This document shows, piece after piece, positions 1 through 4,703 of a DNA stretch of 5,598 nt. The stretch lies in NCBI GenBank assembly GCA_041612035.1, contig JBFILX010000155.1, positions 1-5,598 on the forward strand, given 5' to 3'. Position numbers and translations under genes: made by a program. The notes under the pieces are model-generated. The model worked only from the letters and a program-made list of their open reading frames with translations. It did not search any database and was not told the DNA's origin. How positions within the stretch are numbered: position 1 is the stretch's first letter; the number at the start of each line of letters is the position of its first letter. Origin of the DNA: SZUA-320 sp041612035. GTDB lineage: Bacteria; Gemmatimonadota; Gemmatimonadetes; Gemmatimonadales; GWC2-71-9.

Positions 1-449
1 AGCCCGGTTGCGGCCGCCAGGTCGACCAGGTCGAAGGAGGTCCGCCCGTCGGGCTCGGTGTCGGGGAAGCCGTCGGTCAGCACCCGGACCCCGCGCGAGG
101 TGCCCGAGTTCGACCGGTCACCGGCCCCTCGCGAGCCGAACCCGCGGATGGTGAGCCGGATGTCGGTGCCGCCGTAGCGCGACTGGGCCAGGACCCCGGG
201 CACGAACGTCAGGGCCTCGTCCAGCGAATGGCCCCGGGCCCCCTGCCAGGCCTGGGGTGCCACCGCCGTCATCGCGAGAGGCTGCTCCATCGGGCGGCGG
301 GTCGACCGGGTCGCGGTGGCCGTCACGTCGAGCGTGGGCAGGCGCACCGCGGCCGTGTCACGCGCCCGCGTCGTGTCCTGCTGGGCGGCGACGGGGGTGG
401 CGACGACCGCCAGGGCGACCGCGCAGGGCGCGAGGAAGCGTCCGAGCAT
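1..449 (-). CDS. TonB-dependent outer-membrane receptor, N-terminal part (signal peptide and plug), truncated by window edge
   Basis: The protein should be an outer-membrane beta-barrel that imports a scarce ligand using TonB energy. Only 149 residues are visible. Residues 1-22 form a signal peptide with an Ala-rich core and probable cleavage after VAA, before QQD. A TonB-box-like segment, LPTLDVTATATR, lies at 37-48. The plug domain follows: LDEALTFVPGV, then TDIRLTIRGFGSR, then RGVRVLTDGFPDTEPDGR. The IRGFGSR...DG.P.T.PDG arrangement is typical of plug domains and, from memory, recalls E. coli YncD/PqqU; this is an inference. There is no SusC-type N-terminal extension. The start is the ATG at 449-447, directly before the signal peptide. 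No Shine-Dalgarno is seen; a weak CATATT (465-460) might be a -10 box for a very short leader. The gene is divergent from the exported protein at 567. Ligand unknown; family assignment firm. Confidence 0.9.
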   Translation of the reverse strand, partial: MLGRFLAPCAVALAVVATPVAAQQDTTRARDTAAVRLPTLDVTATATRSTRRPMEQPLAMTAVAPQAWQGARGHSLDEALTFVPGVLAQSRYGGTDIRLTIRGFGSRGAGDRSNSGTSRGVRVLTDGFPDTEPDGRTSFDLVDLAAATG

Positions 450-500
450 GAGGGCGTGGAATATGGCCGCACCGGGAGCCGGTGGCGAGCGCGCGGGGAA

Positions 501-531
501 GCGGGTGCTTGACCCGCCGGGTTCCCGGCGG
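501..531. repeat. Two overlapping inverted repeats in the divergent intergenic region, possible operator
   Basis: GCGGGT (501-506) pairs with ACCCGC (512-517) across a 5-base gap. CCGCCGGG (514-521) pairs with CCCGGCGG (524-531) across TT. Both are perfect. The second almost fills the spacer of the promoter at 509-537, where a bound regulator would compete with RNA polymerase. Operator function is inferred from position only; palindromes are common in DNA this GC-rich. Confidence 0.4.
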
Positions 532-537
532 TAGCGT
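509..537 (+). promoter_or_regulatory. sigma70-like promoter for the exported protein at 567
   Basis: TTGACC (509-514, five of six matches to the -35 consensus) is followed by an exact 17-base spacer and TAGCGT (532-537, the conserved first two and last bases of a -10 box). Transcription would start near 544, leaving a leader of about 23 bases that contains the GGAG ribosome-binding site at 555-558. The -10 box is weak, which would suit a regulated promoter. Confidence 0.5.
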
Positions 538-566
538 CCGCGATTCCCCAACGCGGAGACATCCCC

Positions 567-1169
567 GTGCACTCCCCGATCTTCCGGCTGTGGTCCCCGC
601 TCGCGCTCGCCGCCCTGCTCGCCCTTCCGCCGGGGCTGGTCACCGCCCAGCAGGCGCCGGCGCTTTCCCCCGAACTCGCCAAGGTGCGCGAGGCGCTCGA
701 CCACTATCGCGACCCCATCCGGGCGGTCCACGACGGGTACTTCTCGTCACTCGGCTGCATCGAGTATCCGCACGGCGGGCACGAGGGCGCGATGCAGTAT
801 CCTCCGGGCGGAATGGGCGTTCACTTCCTGAATCTGGGCGCGATCGGCCCCACCCTCGACCCCGCCAAGCCCCAGGTGCTGATCTACGAACCCGACGGCG
901 ACAAGCTCCGCCTGGTGGCGGCCGAGTGGTTCATGCCGGCCGACATGGTCACGGGGGCGCCGCCCTCGATCTTCGGGCACGCGCTCCAGGGCCCGATGGA
1001 GGGCCACAAGCCCCTCATGCCCGAGGGGTTCCATCACTACGACCTGCACGTCTGGCTCTGGAAGTCGAATCCGGCCGGCGTCTTCTCGCCCACCAACCCG
1101 GCCGTGAAGTGCCCCAAGACGGGGTACACCTTCGCGGAGGAGGCACCCAAGCAGGTGCACCGGCCCTGA
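567..1169 (+). CDS. Exported conserved protein of unknown function
   Basis: This 200-residue protein starts at GTG 567, eight bases after a clear GGAG (555-558). Residues 1-27 are a Sec signal peptide (basic start, Leu/Ala core, VTA before QQ), so the mature part is periplasmic or secreted. No lipobox cysteine follows. The mature domain has GGMGVHFLN (81-89), a LDPAKPQVLIYEPDGDKLRLVAAEW stretch near 97-121, then FHHYDLHVWLWKSNPAGVF (155-173) and NPAVKCP (177-183). Two cysteines (C64, C182) flank the domain and could form a disulfide. Histidines 69, 72, 86, 138, 147, 156, 157 and 161 are numerous, and metal binding is possible but unproven. I recall similar 'GMGVHF...EALIYEP...HVWAWK.NP' proteins listed only as hypothetical in actinobacteria and other phyla. 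It is divergent from the TonB receptor and ends before a strong hairpin. Confidence 0.85.
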   Translation: MHSPIFRLWSPLALAALLALPPGLVTAQQAPALSPELAKVREALDHYRDPIRAVHDGYFSSLGCIEYPHGGHEGAMQYPPGGMGVHFLNLGAIGPTLDPAKPQVLIYEPDGDKLRLVAAEWFMPADMVTGAPPSIFGHALQGPMEGHKPLMPEGFHHYDLHVWLWKSNPAGVFSPTNPAVKCPKTGYTFAEEAPKQVHRP

Positions 1170-1181
1170 TCCCGTTGCCGG

Positions 1182-1212
1182 CCGGCCGCCGGGGGTGTTC
1201 CCCGGCGGCCGG
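1182..1212. terminator. Strong GC hairpin between convergent genes, terminator-like
   Basis: A perfect 13-base stem (1182-1194 with 1200-1212) closes a five-base GTGTT loop, 13 bases after the stop codon at 1169. Stability and position suggest transcription termination for the upstream gene, and possibly for the convergent gene at 1302-1592. Neither strand has a T tract after the stem, so it is not a classical intrinsic terminator. Confidence 0.55.
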
Positions 1213-1283
1213 AAACGGCCGCGGTCGCCAAGCACCGGTATCATGCCGGTACCTGCGACCGCTGCGGAGCTGACCGACTCGAC

Positions 1284-1297
1284 GCGCCCGGGGGCGC
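1284..1297 (-). terminator. Small GC hairpin just after the H1-like gene
   Basis: GCGCCC (1284-1289) and GGGCGC (1292-1297) form an inverted repeat starting four bases beyond the stop codon of the minus-strand H1-like gene. With a four-base loop the stem is five pairs. No T tract follows. It may pause or end transcription together with the hairpin at 1182-1212; support is weak. Confidence 0.3.
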
Positions 1298-1301
1298 AGG
1301 C

Positions 1302-1592
1302 CTAGCGGCGCTTGCGGGCCTTCTGGATCGCGACCCCGGCCACCGCCGCCGCCGCGACACCGGCCACCGTGGCCGCCGCGATCTTCGCCTTCTTCGAGCC
1401 CTTCACTTCCTTGGCCACCTTCTTGGCCGTGTCCTGCGCCGACCGCGCAAACTTGGTCGCCGCCGACCGGGTCTTGGTGCCCGCTTCCCGCAGGGCCTTG
1501 CCCGCCTTGGACGCCGCGGTGGTCGCGTTCTTCCGCGACGACTTCACGGCCTTCTTGGCCACTTTCTTCGCCTTCCTGGCGCGCTTTGCCAC
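1302..1592 (-). CDS. Small Lys/Ala-rich histone-H1-like protein with hydrophobic C-terminal segment
   Basis: The protein has 96 residues. The GTG start at 1592-1590 is chosen because AAGGAG (1603-1598) lies five bases upstream; an in-frame TTG at 1607 would overlap that site. By my count about 30 residues are Lys or Arg, 29 are Ala and only 3 are acidic, with no Cys, His, Pro, Trp or Tyr. Residues 2-70 carry KKVAKKAVK-type repeats like eukaryotic H1 tails and bacterial AlgP/HctA-type proteins, which bind DNA non-specifically and compact the nucleoid; DNA binding here is inferred. Residues 71-89 form an uncharged Ala/Val/Gly stretch, followed by QKARKRR. This could be a tail-anchor membrane helix with a basic cytoplasmic stop, or simply an Ala-rich helix. 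It is divergent from the diguanylate cyclase gene. A lysine-rich ribosomal or phasin-like protein is less likely. Confidence 0.8.
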   Translation of the reverse strand: MAKRARKAKKVAKKAVKSSRKNATTAASKAGKALREAGTKTRSAATKFARSAQDTAKKVAKEVKGSKKAKIAAATVAGVAAAAVAGVAIQKARKRR

Positions 1593-1597
1593 GTTTT

Positions 1598-1603
1598 CTC
1601 CTT
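1598..1603 (-). promoter_or_regulatory. Ribosome-binding site fixing the H1-like gene start
   Basis: On the minus strand AAGGAG ends five bases before the GTG at 1592. It is the best Shine-Dalgarno match in the window and lies inside the palindrome-flanked leader (CTTGCAAG, 1601-1608). It rules against the upstream TTG. Confidence 0.75.
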
Positions 1604-1615
1604 GCAAGAGGTCGT

Positions 1616-1626
1616 ACTATATATAG
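1616..1626. promoter_or_regulatory. Shared TATATATA -10 patch between divergent genes
   Basis: CTATATATAG (1617-1626) is a perfect 10-base palindrome and the only AT-rich island in the surrounding DNA. On the minus strand it gives TATAGT (1621-1616) or TATATA, about 24-28 bases before the H1-like GTG. On the plus strand it gives TATATA before the cyclase gene. No convincing -35 hexamer is seen at 17 bases on either side. A minus-strand -10 is likely; bidirectional use is an inference from symmetry. Confidence 0.5.
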
Positions 1627-1696
1627 CCCGGAACACCCCGCGCGCGGAATGGAGCCTCCCGGCGAATTGCCCACGGCGCAGGGTGTCCGAAACCCT

Positions 1697-1700
1697 GGAG
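1697..1700 (+). promoter_or_regulatory. Ribosome-binding site favouring the cyclase start at 1709
   Basis: GGAG lies eight bases before ATG 1709. The earlier in-frame ATG at 1649 has only GCGGA touching it, with almost no spacing, so 1709 is preferred. Confidence 0.55.
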
Positions 1701-1708
1701 CGGCACCG

Positions 1709-3178
1709 ATGAACGGGCGGCGAACCGGCAGGCCACGGCGGGGACGGCGGCGTTCCTCCTATCGCGGGCCGCAGTGGTGGCCGCTGGTCACCCTGCGCCA
1801 CGTCGGCCGGTCGCCCGGACTGGCTCGCGTGCTGCGGTGGTACCTGCTGCTCGCGGCGATCACGGTGGCGTCCGGGATCCCCAACGTCATTTTCGGATGG
1901 AACGGCGTCCCGGTCACCGTGTTCGGGCTGGCCGTGGACGTCACCATCTATCCGCCGCTGCTCCTGACGCTGCTCCTGGCGGTCTGGCTCGGCCCCACCT
2001 GGGGCGCGATCCCGGCCTACCTCGCCACCCTGGTCCTCGCCCTCTACAGCGGCATCGGGCTCGGCACCAGCGCGCTCTTCGCCCTGGCCAGCCCGATCGA
2101 GGTGCTGGTGTTCTGGGGCTCGATGGTCATCCTCAACGTCAGCCCCGAACTGCGCCGCTGGCGGGACGTCGGCATCCTCGCGGTGATCGCCCTGCTGGCC
2201 CCGCTGGCCTCCTCCGTCGCGGTGCCGGTGTGGAACGCCGCCCACGACCTGGACTTCGCGTCCGGCCAGCGGATCTGGCGGGGCTGGGTGATCGGGGCCT
2301 ACCTCCAGATCCTGCTGCTCCTGTTCCCGGCCCTGTGGCTCTTCAGCCGACGGGTGCGCCGCCTGGTCCGGCACTGGATGCCCGAGGCGCCCCACCAGCT
2401 GCTGCCCGCCCGGGCGGGCCTCGGGTTCGCGGCGGTGATCGTGGTGACCCTGGTGGCGCTGGTCGTGATGGGGATCCGCGATCTCGCGGCGCGAATCACC
2501 GAGGTGCTCCTCCCGTTCCAGGGCACGCCCGAGCTGGCCATCCAGCCCCTGCTGGCCGAACTCGGGCTGTACGTGGGACTCGCCGCCGCCATGCTGATCG
2601 TGACCCTCGTGGTGTTCACCGCGGCGCTGGCCCGCCTGCACGAGCAGGAGCGGCGCCGGGCGCGGCGCGACAACCTGACCGGCTGTCTCAACCGCCGGGC
2701 GTTCTATGAGCTGTTCCACCGGGAGGCCAGACGCTGCCAGCGCCTGGGGCACGGCCTGGCGCTGATCCAGTTCGACATCGACCGCTTCAAGCAGCTGAAC
2801 GACACCCACGGCCACGACGCCGGCGACGAGGTGCTCCGGGGGGTCGCCCGCCGGATCGGGATGGCCCTGCGGGACACCGACTACCTGTTCCGCTGGGGAG
2901 GCGAGGAGTTCCTGGTGCTCCTGCCGCAGACCCCGGCGGAGGCGGCGCCCGCCGCCGCCGAGCGGCTGCGGGCCGCGATCGCCGACCGGCCGTTCCACCT
3001 CGGGGGGGCGTCCGGGCCGGTCGGGGTGACGATCAGCCTGGGGGTCGCCTGGTCGGGCCGCCCCCTGACGGTGCTCGACCTCCTGCTGGGCCGGGGGGAC
3101 GAAGCCTGCTACGCCGCCAAACGCGAGGGCCGGAACCGGGCGGTCCTGGCCCACGCGGCGGAGATCACGGGGGGATGA
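1709..3178 (+). CDS. Polytopic membrane diguanylate cyclase (GGDEF domain)
   Basis: It makes the second messenger cyclic di-GMP from two GTP at the inner membrane. With the ATG at 1709 it has 489 residues. After an Arg-rich N-terminus (3-34) come about eight hydrophobic segments (roughly 41-62, 79-93, 98-118, 120-142, 154-174, 192-212, 236-256, 284-308). They form an integral sensor region that vaguely recalls MASE1 but is not firmly assigned. A charged linker (311-320) leads to the GGDEF domain at 321-482: DNLTGCLNRR (321-330), FDIDRFKQLND (355-365, metal ligand D356), RDTD (388-391, the RxxD product-inhibition site), GGEEF (397-401) and GDEACYAAKREGRN near the end. All catalytic motifs are intact, so an active, feedback-inhibited enzyme is expected. 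No EAL domain is present. ATG 1649 would add 20 residues. It is divergent from the H1-like gene. Confidence 0.93.
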   Translation: MNGRRTGRPRRGRRRSSYRGPQWWPLVTLRHVGRSPGLARVLRWYLLLAAITVASGIPNVIFGWNGVPVTVFGLAVDVTIYPPLLLTLLLAVWLGPTWGAIPAYLATLVLALYSGIGLGTSALFALASPIEVLVFWGSMVILNVSPELRRWRDVGILAVIALLAPLASSVAVPVWNAAHDLDFASGQRIWRGWVIGAYLQILLLLFPALWLFSRRVRRLVRHWMPEAPHQLLPARAGLGFAAVIVVTLVALVVMGIRDLAARITEVLLPFQGTPELAIQPLLAELGLYVGLAAAMLIVTLVVFTAALARLHEQERRRARRDNLTGCLNRRAFYELFHREARRCQRLGHGLALIQFDIDRFKQLNDTHGHDAGDEVLRGVARRIGMALRDTDYLFRWGGEEFLVLLPQTPAEAAPAAAERLRAAIADRPFHLGGASGPVGVTISLGVAWSGRPLTVLDLLLGRGDEACYAAKREGRNRAVLAHAAEITGG

Positions 3179-3185
3179 CCCCCCG
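3168..3185 (+). terminator. G/C hairpin with the cyclase stop codon in its loop
   Basis: CGGGGGG (3168-3174) and CCCCCCG (3179-3185) form a seven-pair stem around the loop ATGA, which contains the TGA stop (3176-3178). It could slow transcription or protect the mRNA end. No T tract follows, so terminator function is tentative. Confidence 0.4.
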
Positions 3186-3197
3186 GCGCGGCGCGCG

Positions 3198-3210
3198 CCC
3201 GGTTACCGGG
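3198..3210. repeat. Palindrome over the stop codon of the convergent exported-protein gene
   Basis: CCCGGT-T-ACCGGG is a perfect inverted repeat around one central base, and the TTA (TAA stop on the minus strand, 3203-3205) lies at its centre. An imperfect GC-rich extension exists on both sides (about 3193-3218). It is possibly part of a bidirectional 3'-end structure with the hairpin at 3168-3185. Confidence 0.4.
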
Positions 3211-3628
3211 GCGGGCGCGGCGTGGTCTGGGGCCCCTGGGTGTAGATAGCGTCCTTGTGCTCGGGGCACCAGGTCAGGATGTTGGGCGCGTTCGGGTGCC
3301 GGGCCTGCATCCGGCGGCCGTATTCGGTCCACGCCTCGAAAAAGGCGTTGTAGCTCGGGGCCACGTGCCAGCGGATGTAGTTCCACTCGTCGGCCCAGGC
3401 ATGGAAATCGGTCCCGAAGGCGTCGATCTTCCCTTCGTTCACCAGTTCCTGCATGATGGGCACGTCGAGCGAGTCGGCCAGGCGGCCAATCTCGCCCAGC
3501 TTGGTCCAGTCGCACTTGAACGAACTCACGACCAGGATGCCTGGGCTCGGGGTCTGGGCCTGGGCGGCGGCGGGAAAGGCGACCGCGCCGGCCACCGCGA
3601 GGGCGAGGGTTGCACGGAGGATTCGCAT
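3203..3628 (-). CDS. Small exported protein of unknown function, two cysteines
   Basis: The protein has 141 residues. The ATG at 3628-3626 is chosen because AAGGAG (3639-3634) precedes it by five bases and the signal peptide begins there; an ATG at 3655 would add nine polar residues and lacks this site. Residues 1-25 are a Sec signal peptide ending AAAQAQ before TPSPG. The mature part starts with a beta-like strand, ILVVSSFKC (31-39), then a helix with IGRLADSLDVPIMQELV, FGTDFHAWADEWNYIRW (71-87), a second helix YNAFFEAWTEYGRRM (93-107) and TWCPEHKD (119-126). The strand-helix-strand-strand-helix order resembles ferredoxin-like dimeric alpha-beta barrels such as NIPSNAP or YCII, an inference only. 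C39 and C121 could pair after export. Convergent with the cyclase gene and divergent from the VOC gene. Function not known. Confidence 0.8.
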   Translation of the reverse strand: MRILRATLALAVAGAVAFPAAAQAQTPSPGILVVSSFKCDWTKLGEIGRLADSLDVPIMQELVNEGKIDAFGTDFHAWADEWNYIRWHVAPSYNAFFEAWTEYGRRMQARHPNAPNILTWCPEHKDAIYTQGPQTTPRPPR

Positions 3629-3633
3629 ACCGG

Positions 3634-3639
3634 CTCCTT
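3634..3639 (-). promoter_or_regulatory. Ribosome-binding site fixing the exported-protein start
   Basis: Minus-strand AAGGAG ends five bases before ATG 3628 and selects it over the ATG at 3655. Confidence 0.75.
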
Positions 3640-3650
3640 GCTGAGGCTGG

Positions 3651-3688
3651 TCCATGGACGGGGCCGACGACGGGGCCCCGTGTTCGAA
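3651..3688. promoter_or_regulatory. Repeat-rich divergent intergenic segment, possible operator
   Basis: The 116-base gap between the genes starting at 3628 (minus) and 3745 (plus) holds TCCATGGA (3651-3658, palindrome), GACGGGGCC twice at a 12-base period (3657-3665 and 3669-3677), the 12-base palindrome ACGGGGCCCCGT (3670-3681) and TTCGAA (3683-3688). No convincing -35/-10 pair is visible on either strand. Regulatory use is inferred from the clustering alone. Confidence 0.3.
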
Positions 3689-3744
3689 CCTACACCTCGA
3701 TTGCCACCTCGCCAGTCGAGCCGCGAGCGCGCCGGAGGGGCACC

Positions 3745-4227
3745 ATGACCGACATCGACCCCCGTGTGGATATCGGGCACGTCCACCTCAAGGTGGCGGA
3801 CCTCGACCGCGCGCTGCGCTTCTACCACGGGGTGCTGGGCTTCCGGATCACCCAGCGGTACGGCCCCGGCGCCGCCTTCCTCGCCGCCGGCGGCTACCAC
3901 CACCACATCGGGCTCAACACCTGGGAGAGCGCGGGCGGCGCGCCGCCGGCCCCGGGAACGACCGGGCTCTACCACCTCGCCATCCGCTATCCCGACCGCC
4001 GCACCCTGGCCGACGCGCTGCGCCGGGTGCTCGAGGCCGGGATCGCGCTCGACGGCGCCTCCGACCACGGGGTGAGCGAGGCGCTCTACCTCCGCGACCC
4101 CGACGGGAACGGGGTCGAGCTGTACCGCGACCGCGAAGAGGCCGAATGGCCCCGCACCCCCGACGGGGGGCTGGCCATGCGCACCGCCCCGCTCGACGTC
4201 CCCGCCCTCCTGGCGGAGGCCCCATGA
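3745..4227 (+). CDS. VOC (glyoxalase/extradiol dioxygenase fold) protein, single-domain CatE-like
   Basis: This 160-residue cytoplasmic protein starts at ATG 3745 behind GGAGG (3734-3738). It has the two beta-alpha-beta-beta-beta modules of the vicinal oxygen chelate fold: IGHVHLKVADLDRALRFYHGVLGF (10-33) opens module one, and GLYHLAIRYPDR (74-85) opens module two. DHGVSEALYLRDPDGNGVELYRDR (107-130) closes it. Likely metal ligands are H12, H77 and E125, with H54 in the fourth position. The HHHIGLNTW and DPDGNGVELYRDR signatures recall the CatE group (catechol 2,3-dioxygenase-like), whose full members are about 280 residues with two such domains. This one is about half that length with a C-terminal tail reaching EWP, as in stand-alone VOC proteins. 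The substrate cannot be told from sequence. Its stop overlaps the next gene's start (ATGA), so the two are co-transcribed and probably translationally coupled. Confidence 0.9.
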   Translation: MTDIDPRVDIGHVHLKVADLDRALRFYHGVLGFRITQRYGPGAAFLAAGGYHHHIGLNTWESAGGAPPAPGTTGLYHLAIRYPDRRTLADALRRVLEAGIALDGASDHGVSEALYLRDPDGNGVELYRDREEAEWPRTPDGGLAMRTAPLDVPALLAEAP

Positions 4228-4703
4228 CCGACGGCGCCGACGACCGCCCGCTGCCCGACGAGGTGCGCTGGCTCGAGTGGGGCACCCGGGCCCTGGACGA
4301 CGTCTTCCGGATCCCCGGGACGAACTGGCGGTTCGGACTCGACCCGATCCTGGGCCTGGTGCCCGGCATCGGCGACGCCAGCGCCGCCGTGCTCTCGGTG
4401 GCCCTGCTGGGGTCGGCGGTGCGGATGGGCGTGCCCCGGGTGGTGCTGCTGCGGATGGGGCTCAACGTGGTGGCGGACTACCTGGTGGGCCTGGTGCCCG
4501 GGCTGGGCGACGTGGCCGACGTCTTCTTCAAGTCGAACCGGCGCAACCTGACCCTCCTCCGCCGGCATGCCACCGGGCGGCCCGCCGGGGTCGCCGACTA
4601 TCTCATCGTGGGCGGGGCGGCCGCGGTCGTGGCCGGGGCGATCCTGGCCGGGGTCGCCATCAGCATCTGGCTCCTCGCGGCCCTCGCCCGGCTGATCGGC
4701 TAG
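4224..4703 (+). CDS. DUF4112 family membrane protein
   Basis: This 159-residue protein starts at the ATG in an ATGA overlap with the VOC gene. GGAGG (4215-4219) lies four bases upstream, inside the VOC coding end, so coupling is likely. DUF4112 is recognised from LDDVFRIPGTNWRFGLDPILGLVPGIGD (24-51) and VADYLVGLVPGLGDVADVFFKSNRRNLTLL (83-112). The two GLVPGxGD motifs (44-51 and 89-96) form an internal repeat, each beside a hydrophobic helix (about 53-66 and 70-92). A third hydrophobic stretch at 127-157 ends the protein and is a clear transmembrane segment. The family's biochemical function is not known; the Gly/Pro motifs suggest re-entrant or helix-break structures in the inner membrane. 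The stop codon shares the CTAG at 4700-4703 with the convergent dehydrogenase. Confidence 0.9.
   Translation: MTDGADDRPLPDEVRWLEWGTRALDDVFRIPGTNWRFGLDPILGLVPGIGDASAAVLSVALLGSAVRMGVPRVVLLRMGLNVVADYLVGLVPGLGDVADVFFKSNRRNLTLLRRHATGRPAGVADYLIVGGAAAVVAGAILAGVAISIWLLAALARLIG

Noticed and set aside
1235..1251. CCGGTA repeated directly 11 bases apart
   Set aside because: Too short and isolated to support a site; no promoter or gene start nearby uses it.
482..1273. 263-codon plus-strand open frame over the exported protein
   Set aside because: Arg/Pro-rich shadow in another frame; the frame starting at 567 has a signal peptide and ribosome-binding site.
1586..1708. Longer cyclase start at TTG 1586 or ATG 1649
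   Set aside because: TTG 1586 overlaps the H1-like gene start and lies upstream of the presumed promoter. ATG 1649 is possible but has poor ribosome-binding spacing, and the added residues show no structure.
1544..3154. 536-codon open frame on the minus strand opposite the diguanylate cyclase
   Set aside because: Its translation is His/Gln/Asp/Arg/Pro-rich with no domain, as expected for the complement of GC-rich codons; the plus-strand frame has complete GGDEF motifs.
3934..3947. Perfect 14-base palindrome GGCGGCGCGCCGCC
   Set aside because: It lies inside the VOC coding sequence, in Gly-Gly-Ala-Pro-Pro codons, and is explained by GC-rich codon choice.
3654..4223. Upstream in-frame extension of the DUF4112 gene to an ATG at 3654
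   Set aside because: The extension is an Arg/Pro-rich shadow of the VOC gene; the ATG at 4224 has GGAGG before it and matches the family's N-terminus.
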